64,000 bases of DNA from assembly GCF_000012745.1 (NCBI RefSeq), contig NC_007404.1, positions 2,356,001-2,420,000 of the forward strand, read 5' to 3'. The notes beneath the pieces are model-generated. The model was not told the DNA's origin and did no database searches. It saw only the letters and a list, made by a program, of their open reading frames with translations. The translations under genes were made by a program, and so were the position numbers. This stretch comes from Thiobacillus denitrificans ATCC 25259 (GTDB taxonomy: Bacteria; Pseudomonadota; Gammaproteobacteria; Burkholderiales; Thiobacillaceae). This document shows, piece by piece, positions 8,642-16,804 of this stretch; position 1 is the first letter of the stretch; each line of letters opens with the position of its first letter.

Positions 8642-9788
8642 GGTCGAAACGGGCTTCGAAGACCGGCTTGCCCGCCGAAAACACGCTGCTCGCTTGGGCC
8701 AGCCCGTTGATGTGGGCGACGGCGACCAGATCGGCGCGCCTGCCGACGGCAATTTCGCCGCGATCCGTCAATCCCGCGGCGCGCGCCGGGTTGGCGCTGA
8801 CCAGCCGCACCGCGTCGGCCAGCGTGATGCCCGCCAGTTCCGGCAGGCGGAACACCGCCACGATCAGCGTCGCCGGGTGATAGTCGGCGCACAGGCAATC
8901 GGCCACGCCGGCCTGCACCGCGTCGAGCGCCCGCATCGCACCCGACTGGCTCTTGCCGCGCAGGATGTTGGGCGCGCCGAACACCGTGCTCATGCCGCGT
9001 TCGCGGGCGGCCTGGGCGGATTCCAGGTTGATGGGGAACTCCGAGATGCCCACGCCCAGACCGTGCAGGGTTTCCACCTTTTCCGGCGTGTCGTCGTCGT
9101 GGCTGGCGACGTGGATGCCCTGCGCCTGCGCCGCGTCGATCAGCAAGCGGATGCGCGCCATGGCCCCTTCCGCCTGGGCCAGCTTGTTCTCGACCAGCGC
9201 ATCCAGTTCGCCCTCGGTTTTCTTGTAGGTGCGCGCCAGATAATCGCGGTAGGCGGCGATGTCCCTGAACTGCCCCTGGCCCGGCGAATGATCCATCACC
9301 GACAGCAGGTGCATCTCGCCGGCGGCCATCAGTTCGAGCAGGATGTCGGGCGCGGTCGGGTCGGTCACCTCGTAGCGGCAGTGCACGCGGTTGTCGACCA
9401 GGCCGTGCGGGTTCCAGGCGTGCACCGCGCGCGCCACCGAGGCGGCGAAGGCGTTGTTGCGCACGCCGAGCTCCTCGTTGGCGAAGGACAGGGCATGGAA
9501 CACCGTGGTCACGCCGGCGGCGGCGTTGCGCTTGTCGGCCTGGGCGCAGGCGAAGTCGAGCGGGAAATGCACGTTCGGGCGCGGCTCGACTTCCTTTTCC
9601 AGGGCGTCGCAATGCAGGTCGATCATGCCGGGGATCAGCGTCTTGCCGCGGAGGTCGATGGCTTGCGCGCCCTTGCCCGATTCGGGGTCGATGGCGGCGA
9701 TGACGCCGTCCTCGATCAGCACGGCGGCGTCTTCGAGCACGGCGTCGGGCAGCACCACGCGGGCGCCGGTCAGATACAGCGGGTTCAT
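8634..9788 (-). CDS. phnM: Alpha-D-ribose 1-methylphosphonate 5-triphosphate diphosphatase (PhnM)
   Basis: PhnM removes pyrophosphate from ribose 1-methylphosphonate 5-triphosphate before C-P cleavage. It is a 384-residue amidohydrolase-fold enzyme: the metal motif IDLHCDALEKE near residue 55, FHALSFANEELG, LLSVMDHSPGQGQF at about 160, ASHDDDT and CADYHPATL follow family order. The start MNPLYLTGARVV has a four-base ATGA overlap with phnL. The long open frame further upstream overlaps phnL and is not used. Confidence 0.96.
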   Translation of the reverse strand: MNPLYLTGARVVLPDAVLEDAAVLIEDGVIAAIDPESGKGAQAIDLRGKTLIPGMIDLHCDALEKEVEPRPNVHFPLDFACAQADKRNAAAGVTTVFHALSFANEELGVRNNAFAASVARAVHAWNPHGLVDNRVHCRYEVTDPTAPDILLELMAAGEMHLLSVMDHSPGQGQFRDIAAYRDYLARTYKKTEGELDALVENKLAQAEGAMARIRLLIDAAQAQGIHVASHDDDTPEKVETLHGLGVGISEFPINLESAQAARERGMSTVFGAPNILRGKSQSGAMRALDAVQAGVADCLCADYHPATLIVAVFRLPELAGITLADAVRLVSANPARAAGLTDRGEIAVGRRADLVAVAHINGLAQASSVFSAGKPVFEARFDHV

Positions 9789-10507
9789 GCGATTTCCTTG
9801 AGGAGGGTTTCCACGGCGGGCGGTGGGGCCAATTCGACGACCTGGTCGGCCAGCCGGCGGGTGGTTTCGGGGTGGTGGAAAATGGCGAGCATGGCCGTGC
9901 CCCCGGCCTTCAGCCCTTCGATCAGGCCGATCACGCATTCGGCGGTCGCCGGGTCGAGGCTGGCCGTGGGCTCGTCGAGCAGCAGCAGGCGCGGGCGGGC
10001 GATGAAGCCGCGGGCGAGGTTCACCCGCTGGCGTTCGCCGCCGGAGAAGGTCGCCGGCGAGACGCTCCACAGGCGCTCCGGCAGCTTCATGGCCGAGAGC
10101 AGGTCGGCGGCGCGCTGCCTCGCTTCCGGGCGCGGGACGCCCAGCGCGAACAGCGGCTGCGCCACCACGTCGAGCGTCGCCTGGCGCGGCAGGCAATGCA
10201 GAAACTGGGTGACGAAGCCGATTTCGCGGCGCCGCAGCTCCAGGATCTGGTGCTCGCTGGCCAGGGCCAGATCGAGTTCGTGGCCCAGCGCGTCGCGATA
10301 AAGCATGCGGCCGGCGCTCGGCAGATAGGTGCGGTAGATGCCTTTCAGCACCGAGGACTTGCCGGCGCCGGTGGGGCCGATCAGGGCCGTGAGTTCGCCG
10401 CTGCGTACCGTGAAGCTGACGTTGTGCGAGGACGGGATCAGCTTGTTCTGCTCGTGCAGCTGGAAATGCTTGGCGTAGCCTTCGACCTGGAGTATGGGGG
10501 GGGTCAT
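9785..10507 (-). CDS. phnL: C-P lyase system ATP-binding protein PhnL
   Basis: PhnL is an ABC-type ATPase of the C-P lyase machinery. It works with PhnGHI in forming the ribose 1-phosphonate and can dock on the core complex; it is not a transporter ATPase. The 240-residue protein has Walker A GPTGAGKSS (about 43-51), signature FSGGERQRVNLARG and Walker B LLLLDEPTASLD. It begins 10 bases after the phnK stop and overlaps phnM by ATGA. Confidence 0.96.
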   Translation of the reverse strand: MTPPILQVEGYAKHFQLHEQNKLIPSSHNVSFTVRSGELTALIGPTGAGKSSVLKGIYRTYLPSAGRMLYRDALGHELDLALASEHQILELRRREIGFVTQFLHCLPRQATLDVVAQPLFALGVPRPEARQRAADLLSAMKLPERLWSVSPATFSGGERQRVNLARGFIARPRLLLLDEPTASLDPATAECVIGLIEGLKAGGTAMLAIFHHPETTRRLADQVVELAPPPAVETLLKEIA

Positions 10508-10517
10508 GTCGCGCGCC

Positions 10518-11348
10518 TCACAGGGCGGAAGCCACCAGCCGCTGGGTATAGGCGTGCTGGGGATCTTCCAGGATTTGATCGGTGAGCCCCGTCTCGATGA
10601 CGCGGCCGTATTTCATGACGATGGCGCGGCCGGTCAGCAGGCGGATCACGCCGAGGTCGTGGGTGACGACGACCATGGCGGTCTTCAGCTCCTGCTGGAT
10701 TTCCAGGATCAGATCGAGAATGCGCGCCTGCACCGACAGGTCGAGCCCGGTGGTCACTTCGTCGAGGAACAGCAGCGGCGGCTGGGTGGCGAGCGCCTTG
10801 GCGATCTGCACCCGCTGCTGCATGCCGCCGGAAAAATGCTTCGGCAGGTCGTCGACGCGGGACAGCAGCACCTCGGTGCGCGCCAGCAGGGCCTTGGCCC
10901 GCTCGCGGATCGCGCCGTAGTCCATCAGGTCGCTCATCAGCAGTCGCTCGGCGATGTTGCCGCCGGCACTGATGTTGAAATTCAGGCCCAGATTCGGGTT
11001 CTGGTAGACCATGCCGAAGCGGTGGTTGCGCAGCCAGCGCTGCCGGGCGGCGTTGAGCGCGAACAGCTCGTGCTGCGTGTCGCCGTCGAAAAAGATCGCC
11101 TCGCCGCCCGAGGGCGCCTGATCGAAATAGAGGGCCTTCACCACCGTCGACTTGCCGCTGCCCGATTCGCCCATGACGCCCAGAATTTCGCCCTCGAACA
11201 GGTCGAAGGACACGTCGTGGAGGGCGACCACGCTGCCGCAATGCGGGCACAGGTTGGTGTCCGCTTCCGGCCCGGTCGATTCGATGCAGTGCGGGCAGCC
11301 GGGGCCGTAGATTTTCGACAGATTCCTGACTTCGAGAATTTTATTCAT
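10518..11348 (-). CDS. phnK: C-P lyase system ATP-binding protein PhnK, with a CPHC-CPHC insert
   Basis: PhnK is an ABC-type ATPase that binds PhnJ on the C-P lyase core complex and opens it during turnover. The 276-residue protein has Walker A GESGSGKST (60-68), signature FSGGMQQRVQIAKAL and LLFLDEVTTGLD. The unusual part is an insertion near the N-terminus with C18-P-H-C21 and C34-P-H-C37, a likely zinc-binding loop between the first two strands, which E. coli PhnK (about 250 residues) lacks as far as I recall. The start MNKILEVRNLSK overlaps the phnJ stop as ATGA. Confidence 0.95.
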   Translation of the reverse strand: MNKILEVRNLSKIYGPGCPHCIESTGPEADTNLCPHCGSVVALHDVSFDLFEGEILGVMGESGSGKSTVVKALYFDQAPSGGEAIFFDGDTQHELFALNAARQRWLRNHRFGMVYQNPNLGLNFNISAGGNIAERLLMSDLMDYGAIRERAKALLARTEVLLSRVDDLPKHFSGGMQQRVQIAKALATQPPLLFLDEVTTGLDLSVQARILDLILEIQQELKTAMVVVTHDLGVIRLLTGRAIVMKYGRVIETGLTDQILEDPQHAYTQRLVASAL

Positions 11349-12244
11349 GCCGCTTCTCCCCGCAGCGATTCCTTGCGCAGCAGTTTTTCGTCGCACCAGT
11401 CGGTGTCCGAGCATTGGTAGACCTTCTCGCCGGCATCGCTGCTGAACTCGTCGAGAAAGGAATCCGTGCAGCCGCAGCGCGCGCAGGCGCGGCGGCGTCC
11501 CGCCTCGTCGCGGAAATCCTCGACCCGGAACGGCACGTCGGAAAACGCCAGCGGCTCCGCGCGAGTGTGCGGCGGCACCGCGTAAATCTTCTTCTCGCGC
11601 CCGGCGCCGAACAGGGTCAGCGCCGCCGCATGGTCGAGCCTGGGCACGTCCCAGCGCGGAATCGGCGAGGGGTCGATGACGTAGTGGCCGTTGATGCGCG
11701 TCGGATAGCGGTGCGAGATGGTGATCTCGTCGAACTGGACGATGTCCTCGTACAGCTTCACCAGCAGGCGCGAATAGTCGGCCTCGCCGTGCATGATCTT
11801 GCGCTTGTCCTCGGACGGCTCGACCACCACCAGCGGGTCCGGGTAAGGCACTTGCAGCACGAGGATCTGCGTCGGGGTCAGCGGCCGTTCCGGGATGCGG
11901 TGGCGCGACTGGATCAGGCTCGCCTCCGCGGTGCGGGTGGTGGTGGAGACGCCGGGGCAGGTCATTTCGATGAACCGGCGCAGATTGACCGCGTTCACCG
12001 AATCGTCCGAACCCTGGTCGATGACCTTGACCACCTCGCCGGGACCGATCAGGGCCAGCGTCAGTTGCAGGCCGCCGGTGCCGAAGCCGCGTCCCATGGG
12101 CATTTCGCGCGAGGCGTAGGGCACCTGGTAGCCGGGGATGGCGATGGCCTTGAGGACGGCGCGGCGGATTTCCTTCTTGGCGTATTCGTCGAGGAAGCCG
12201 AAGTTGTAGGCGTTGCCGCCGGTGGTGTGGGGCATGGCGTTCAT
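11345..12244 (-). CDS. phnJ: Alpha-D-ribose 1-methylphosphonate 5-phosphate C-P lyase (PhnJ)
   Basis: PhnJ is the radical-SAM enzyme that breaks the carbon-phosphorus bond. It has 299 residues. The cysteines C254, C257, C278 and C284 (CARC...CSDTDWC) match the spacing of the four E. coli cysteines that bind the iron-sulfur cluster. PGYQVPYASREMPMGRGFGT near residues 37-56 holds the glycine proposed to carry the protein radical. The start MNAMPHTTGG overlaps phnI by four bases. Confidence 0.97.
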   Translation of the reverse strand: MNAMPHTTGGNAYNFGFLDEYAKKEIRRAVLKAIAIPGYQVPYASREMPMGRGFGTGGLQLTLALIGPGEVVKVIDQGSDDSVNAVNLRRFIEMTCPGVSTTTRTAEASLIQSRHRIPERPLTPTQILVLQVPYPDPLVVVEPSEDKRKIMHGEADYSRLLVKLYEDIVQFDEITISHRYPTRINGHYVIDPSPIPRWDVPRLDHAAALTLFGAGREKKIYAVPPHTRAEPLAFSDVPFRVEDFRDEAGRRRACARCGCTDSFLDEFSSDAGEKVYQCSDTDWCDEKLLRKESLRGEAA

Positions 12245-13353
12245 GCGGGTTCTCCCGACTTCTGCTGCGTGGTGCGCAGCCGGTCCAGGTCGGACTGGAA
12301 GGTGACGTAGTGCGGCATCTTGTAGTGCGAGGCGAAGCCCATGGAATCGACGCCGTCGACGTGCAGCAGCACGAACTCCGGATCTTCGGAAGGATTCGCC
12401 GGGCCGTCCTGCATGCCCTTCTGCAGCGCGCGGTCGAGAATGGCCATGGAGATGGCCTTGACCTCGTTGTGGCCGAAACAGGCGCCGTAGCCGACGGTGA
12501 ACTGGGGCTTGCCGCCGGGCTCGGCGGCCGCGTACATCGCCACCACCTCGCATTCGGTCATCAGCACTTCGCCCGCTTCGGCAAGCTCGCCGGTGACCGG
12601 GTGCGGCAGCAGCACCGGCAGATAGCCGACGCGCAGTTCCGCCACCGTGGGATGGACGTCGCCGTAGCCACGCATGTTGGAATAGGCGATGGCCAGCAGC
12701 GAGCCGGTTTCCGCCCTGGCCATGGTCGCCAATGCGGCCGAGCGCGGCACCGGGAACACCAGCGGCTCGCGGGTGATGTCGAAGGCCGTTTGCCGTCGGG
12801 TCTTCGCGACCGGCGGCAGCAGGCCCTCCGCGCGCAGGGCGTCGAGCACCTTGGGATAGCTGTCGGGCAGTTGCGCCTCGCGGCAGTTCTCCAGCCAGTC
12901 GCGGGCCACGGCGCGGAAGGCTTCCGGCGATTCGTCCATCAGCTCCAGGCGCAGCAGGCGCAGGGCGTAATCGGGGGTCGGCCCCAGCATCTGGCCGCCG
13001 GGAATCTCCTTGAAGGCGGACGAGATGCGGCGGATCAGGCGCATGCGCGAAGTGTCGAGCGGCGGCGTCGCGCTCAGGCGCGGCCGCGTCGAGCGCCAGG
13101 CGCGCAGCGCGAAGGCGGCTTCCAGCGTGTCGCCCAGGCTCTGCTTGACGGCGAGCGCGGCGAATTGCGGGTGATACACCCCGCCTTCCGAAACCACGCG
13201 ATCCACCAGATGGCGCAACTGGTGCAGGATGGCATCAATTTCGAGCGGCTCGGCATCGGGATTGCCCAGCCCTTCCTCGGTGCGCAGATATTCGGTCACG
13301 GCGGCGGCGCCGGCGATGGCGCGCCCGCCGCCCTTGATGGCAACGTAACTCAT
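12241..13353 (-). CDS. phnI: C-P lyase core complex subunit PhnI
   Basis: PhnI is the nucleosidase-like subunit that, with PhnG, PhnH and PhnL, transfers methylphosphonate to the ribose of ATP with loss of adenine. The 370-residue protein starts MSYVAIKGGGRAIAGAA and contains ISSAFKEIPGGQMLGPTPDY, DITREPLVFPVPRSAALATM, GYGACFGHNEVKAI and DSMGFASHYKMPHYVTFQ, all family hallmarks. It overlaps both neighbours by four bases. Confidence 0.97.
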   Translation of the reverse strand: MSYVAIKGGGRAIAGAAAVTEYLRTEEGLGNPDAEPLEIDAILHQLRHLVDRVVSEGGVYHPQFAALAVKQSLGDTLEAAFALRAWRSTRPRLSATPPLDTSRMRLIRRISSAFKEIPGGQMLGPTPDYALRLLRLELMDESPEAFRAVARDWLENCREAQLPDSYPKVLDALRAEGLLPPVAKTRRQTAFDITREPLVFPVPRSAALATMARAETGSLLAIAYSNMRGYGDVHPTVAELRVGYLPVLLPHPVTGELAEAGEVLMTECEVVAMYAAAEPGGKPQFTVGYGACFGHNEVKAISMAILDRALQKGMQDGPANPSEDPEFVLLHVDGVDSMGFASHYKMPHYVTFQSDLDRLRTTQQKSGEPA

Positions 13354-13931
13354 GTCGGCGGGTTCCCCATGGGGGCCGCGCGCGTGGTGCGCGGCAAGGC
13401 GACGATGCGCGTCGCGTCGGTGAACAGGATGTCGACGCCGAGCGGAAAGCCGGCGGTCCAGTCGGCGCGGCGCAGCAGCCAGTCGGGATGCAGGCCGTCG
13501 AGGCGCAGTTCGCGCCGGCCGTCGATGCCCGGACCATCAATTCCAGGCCCGGCGAGTTCCAGGGCCAGCGGGCCGCTGCCCACTGCCGCCACCTCAATCA
13601 GCAGGGTCGCGCCCGATTCCGGGCTTTCCAGCGTGCCCAGCGCCGGCTCGAAACCGGGCGCGCGGCGGCCGTCGGCGACGACGTAGCGCGCGTCTTCCGC
13701 CGTGCCGATCCGGGCCTGGAGCAGGGGCCAGTCCGCCGCGCCGAGCCGTGCATGGGGGTCGGCGAGCGTGGTCTCGCCATCCATCAGCGTGGCCAGTACG
13801 GCGCGTTGCGCGGTGGCGCCGTCAAGCCATGGCGTCAAATCGCGCACCTCGCCCGGCCGCGAAAACGCCTCGACCAGTTCGCGGAACACGCGCTGCTGGA
13901 CGTCGGCCAGCCAGATGCATTCATGCTTCAT
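13350..13931 (-). CDS. phnH: C-P lyase core complex subunit PhnH
   Basis: PhnH is a core-complex subunit with a PLP-transferase-like fold but no cofactor site, needed for assembly and activity. It has 193 residues from the second of two adjacent ATG codons (13931). That start sits six bases after GGAGG, better than the first ATG at 13934. QRVFRELVEAFSRPGEVRDL near residue 13 is the family signature. The start lies inside the phnG coding end. Confidence 0.93.
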   Translation of the reverse strand: MKHECIWLADVQQRVFRELVEAFSRPGEVRDLTPWLDGATAQRAVLATLMDGETTLADPHARLGAADWPLLQARIGTAEDARYVVADGRRAPGFEPALGTLESPESGATLLIEVAAVGSGPLALELAGPGIDGPGIDGRRELRLDGLHPDWLLRRADWTAGFPLGVDILFTDATRIVALPRTTRAAPMGNPPT

Positions 13932-14388
13932 CATCGTCCTCCCCGGTGTTGCCCAGCAGGGCGAAGTCGACGCGGGTCGCGGCGAGCATGGCGCGACGGC
14001 GGCGGTCTGCTTCGGCACGCAGGCGGGCGCCGGCCTGCACCTGCGCGGACACGTCTTCCCAGCCCGGCAGCCGGGCCGCGAGCACCGCGTCGAGAATCGC
14101 CAGCGTGCGGGCGAGCGCCGCGTCGTCGGCCATGACCTGCGCGCCGCCCTCGGCGCGGCGGCCGTCCGCCAGCGTCAGTTCGAGGCTGCACGTGGACAGC
14201 GGAAACTCGCCCAGGTAATAGGCTTCGTGAAAGGCGCCGTCGGCAAGCTGAAGCAGGCCCAGGCCCGCCTGCGGCAGGCGGGTGAGCCTGAGCTCGCAGC
14301 CCGCCGCCAGCCGCTCGGCCAGCGCGTGCAAGTCGGGCGCGGGATGGGCGGTCAGCGCCCGGATCCAGTCTTTTCTTTCCAGTTCCAT
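13921..14388 (-). CDS. phnG: C-P lyase core complex subunit PhnG
   Basis: PhnG is the small core subunit that forms the PhnG-H-I-J complex. The 155-residue protein has LPQAGLGLLQLADGAFHEAYYLGEFPLSTC in pieces at about 44-74, corresponding to the conserved PhnG region. The start MELERKDWIRAL makes a TGATG junction with the upstream phnE stop. An extension by eight codons upstream is possible but would overlap phnE further. Confidence 0.94.
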   Translation of the reverse strand: MELERKDWIRALTAHPAPDLHALAERLAAGCELRLTRLPQAGLGLLQLADGAFHEAYYLGEFPLSTCSLELTLADGRRAEGGAQVMADDAALARTLAILDAVLAARLPGWEDVSAQVQAGARLRAEADRRRRAMLAATRVDFALLGNTGEDDDEA

Positions 14389-15194
14389 CAGCCCAGTCTC
14401 CTTCGCAGCCACGCCGAGGCGTAGTCGATGATCAGAATGGTGGCGAGTATCACCAGGATCAGCGCCGCCGACTGGCCGTAGTCGAACAGGCGCAGGGTGT
14501 CGTGCAAGGCCAGGCCGATGCCGCCGGCGCCGACCAGGCCGAGCACCGAGGCCATGCGCACGTTGCGGTCGAGGATGTAGAGGGTGTAGCCCAGGGCCTC
14601 GCGCAGAATGGACGGCCAGCCGGCGTACATGACGCGCTGCGGGAAATTCGCGCCGGTGGCGGCCACGCCTTCATAGACCCCTTGGTCGATGCGTTCCAGA
14701 CTTTCGGCGAAGAACTTGCCGAGGAAACCGGCCGTGTGCACGCCGAGCGCCAGCGCGCCGGGCAGCGGCCCCAGCCCCAGCGCCGCGACGAAGATCAGCG
14801 CCAGCAGCAGGTCGGGCATGGCGCGCATGAAGTTGAGGACTTCCCGCGCGATGCGATAAGAGACGGCGCCCGGCGTGAAGTTGCGCGCGGCCAGCGGCGC
14901 CAGGAAAAACGCCACCACCAGCGCGAACGCCGTGCCCCACAGCGCCGTGGCCAGGGTGACGCCCATCAGTTCCAGATATCTAGACAAGTCTGAAAAATCG
15001 GGCTGGCCGTAGCGGCTGAAATACTCGCCCATGTCCTCGACGCCCCAGACCAGCGTCTCGAAGGAGATTTCCAGATCCCACACGATCAGCCACAGCGCCG
15101 CCAGCGCCGCCGCCGCCCACACCGGGAACAGGTTGCGCGGCCGCGGCGGAAGCGCGGCCGCCGGCGCGCGCGGTTTCAATTCCTGTGTGTTCAT
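14388..15194 (-). CDS. phnE: Phosphonate ABC transporter permease PhnE (second copy)
   Basis: This is an inner-membrane permease for phosphonate uptake with PhnC and PhnD. It has 268 residues: a hydrophobic segment near 27-45, then the MetI/BPD permease domain, with the cytoplasmic loop motif EGVAATGANFPQRVMYAGWP near 190 that contacts the ATPase. It follows the first permease gene with an ATGA overlap. The two copies share LGLGPLPG, FFAE and LGLVGAGGIG and probably form a heterodimeric pore. Confidence 0.95.
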   Translation of the reverse strand: MNTQELKPRAPAAALPPRPRNLFPVWAAAALAALWLIVWDLEISFETLVWGVEDMGEYFSRYGQPDFSDLSRYLELMGVTLATALWGTAFALVVAFFLAPLAARNFTPGAVSYRIAREVLNFMRAMPDLLLALIFVAALGLGPLPGALALGVHTAGFLGKFFAESLERIDQGVYEGVAATGANFPQRVMYAGWPSILREALGYTLYILDRNVRMASVLGLVGAGGIGLALHDTLRLFDYGQSAALILVILATILIIDYASAWLRRRLG

Positions 15195-16006
15195 ACCCGT
15201 CTCCCGTGGATGATGCGGCTGCGCAATTGATCGGACAGGCGGTCCAGCAGCGTCACCACCAGATAGATGGACAGCGCGATCAGCAGCAGCCGCTCGTACT
15301 GAAACAGCCGCATGGACATCACCAGGTCGTAGCCGATGCCGCCGGCGCCGACCAGGCCGAGGATGGCGGCCGCGCGCAGATTGTGGTCGAGGATGTACAT
15401 CACCGTGCCGACGAAATCCGGCAGCGCCTGCGGCAGCATGGCGAACAGGCGCACCTGCAGCCAGCCCGCGCCGTGCGCGCGCACGCCCTCCACCGCCTTG
15501 TTGTCCACCACTTCGATGGCCTCGGCGAAGAACTTGCCCATGAAGCCCACGGTCACGAAGGCCAGCGCCATGACGCCCGGCAAGGGACCCAGTCCGACCG
15601 CCGACACGAACACCAGCGCCCACACCAGTTCCGGCAGCGCGCGCATCAGGCTCAACAGATCGCGCGTGACCCGGTACACCGCCGGATGCGGGGTGGCGTT
15701 GCTCGCGGCCAGCACGCCCAGCGGCAGGCTGACGACGATGGCGATGGCCGTGCCCAGCACCGTCATTTCGATGGTTTCGAGCATCTTGTCCAGCAGTTGC
15801 GGCACGTAGGCCCAGTCGGGCGCGACGAACATCTGCCCGGCGAAGTCGATCATCCTGCCGACGGAGCCGATCAGGCGGACGAAGTCCACCTCCACGATGG
15901 GCGCGGTCAGCGCCAGCGCGGCGAGCAGGGCCAGCGCGCCGCCGACCAGCGGCAGCGGCGGCAGGCCGCTAGGCGTAGGCCAGCGCCAGGTCAAGACTGG
16001 TGTCAT
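15191..16006 (-). CDS. phnE: Phosphonate ABC transporter permease PhnE (first copy)
   Basis: This 271-residue inner-membrane permease has about six hydrophobic segments and the ATPase-contact loop EGVRAHGAGWLQVRLFAMLP near 190. AILGLVGAGGIGYDLVMSM is the typical PhnE C-terminal region. Its ATG lies 38 bases inside the end of phnC, an unusually long overlap; a shorter start further in is possible but no better ribosome site is obvious. Confidence 0.94.
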   Translation of the reverse strand: MTPVLTWRWPTPSGLPPLPLVGGALALLAALALTAPIVEVDFVRLIGSVGRMIDFAGQMFVAPDWAYVPQLLDKMLETIEMTVLGTAIAIVVSLPLGVLAASNATPHPAVYRVTRDLLSLMRALPELVWALVFVSAVGLGPLPGVMALAFVTVGFMGKFFAEAIEVVDNKAVEGVRAHGAGWLQVRLFAMLPQALPDFVGTVMYILDHNLRAAAILGLVGAGGIGYDLVMSMRLFQYERLLLIALSIYLVVTLLDRLSDQLRSRIIHGRRV

Positions 16007-16748
16007 CTTCGATGCCTTCGCGTTGATAAATGGTGCGCAGGGCCTGCGCCGACAGTTCGGCGGGCGTGCCGTCGAACACCACGCGGCCGGCGTTCATGCC
16101 GATGATGCGGTCGGCGAAACGCTTGGCGAGATCCACCTGGTGCAGGTTGACCACCACCGTGATGCCGTCGCGGTCGCAAATCTCCCGCAGCAGCGCCATG
16201 ATCTCCTCGCTCGATACGGGATCGAGACTGGCCACCGGCTCGTCGGCCAGGATCACTTTCGGCCGCTGCGCCAGCGCGCGGGCGATGCCGACGCGCTGCT
16301 GCTGGCCGCCGGAGAGCTTGTCGGCGCGGCTCCAGGCCTTGTCGGTGAGGCCGACGCGCGCCAGGGCTTCGCGTGCGATCCCCAGGTCTTCCTGGCGGAA
16401 GAGATAAAACACGCTGCCGACCCAGGAGCGCTGCGCGAGCCGCCCGGTAAGGACATTGGTGACGACCGACAGGCGCTCGACCAGGTTGAACTGTTGGAAC
16501 ACCATGGCCACTTTGGAGCGGATGTGGCGCAGCCTGTGCCCGTCGACGGTTTCGCCGTCGATGCGCACGGCGCCCGTGGTCGGCGTTTCCAGGCCGTTCA
16601 TCAGGCGCAGCAGGGTGGACTTGCCCGCGCCGCTGGGGCCCAGCACGACGGTGAAACTGCCGGTTTGAATCTCCGTATCGATGCCCTTCAGGGCTTCGAA
16701 GCCGTTCGGGAAGCGCTTGGTCACGGATTGAATGGAAATCGCGGACAT
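15969..16748 (-). CDS. phnC: Phosphonate ABC transporter ATP-binding protein PhnC
   Basis: PhnC powers phosphonate uptake from the cytoplasmic face of PhnE. The 259-residue protein has Walker A GPSGAGKST (about 37-45), Q-loop VFQQFNLVERLSV, the PhnC-type insertion LTGRLAQRSWVGSVFYLF, signature LSGGQQQRVGIARAL and Walker B ILADEPVASLD. AAGGAG lies seven bases before the ATG. It is separated from phnD by a perfect 13-bp-stem hairpin. Confidence 0.96.
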   Translation of the reverse strand: MSAISIQSVTKRFPNGFEALKGIDTEIQTGSFTVVLGPSGAGKSTLLRLMNGLETPTTGAVRIDGETVDGHRLRHIRSKVAMVFQQFNLVERLSVVTNVLTGRLAQRSWVGSVFYLFRQEDLGIAREALARVGLTDKAWSRADKLSGGQQQRVGIARALAQRPKVILADEPVASLDPVSSEEIMALLREICDRDGITVVVNLHQVDLAKRFADRIIGMNAGRVVFDGTPAELSAQALRTIYQREGIEDDTSLDLALAYA

Positions 16749-16765
16749 GATTTTCTCCTTGGTCC

Positions 16766-16796
16766 GGGAAGACAGGCCAAGGCGGCCTGTCTTCCC
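16766..16796 (-). promoter_or_regulatory. Perfect 13-bp-stem hairpin between phnD and phnC
   Basis: Arms GGGAAGACAGGCC (16766-16778) and GGCCTGTCTTCCC (16784-16796) close on a five-base loop, ten bases past the phnD stop and before the phnC ribosome site. There is no T-tract. Such intercistronic hairpins after binding-protein genes commonly stabilise the upstream message or cause partial termination, giving more binding protein than permease; that role is inferred here. Confidence 0.75.
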
Positions 16797-16804
16797 CTCT
16801 GCCC

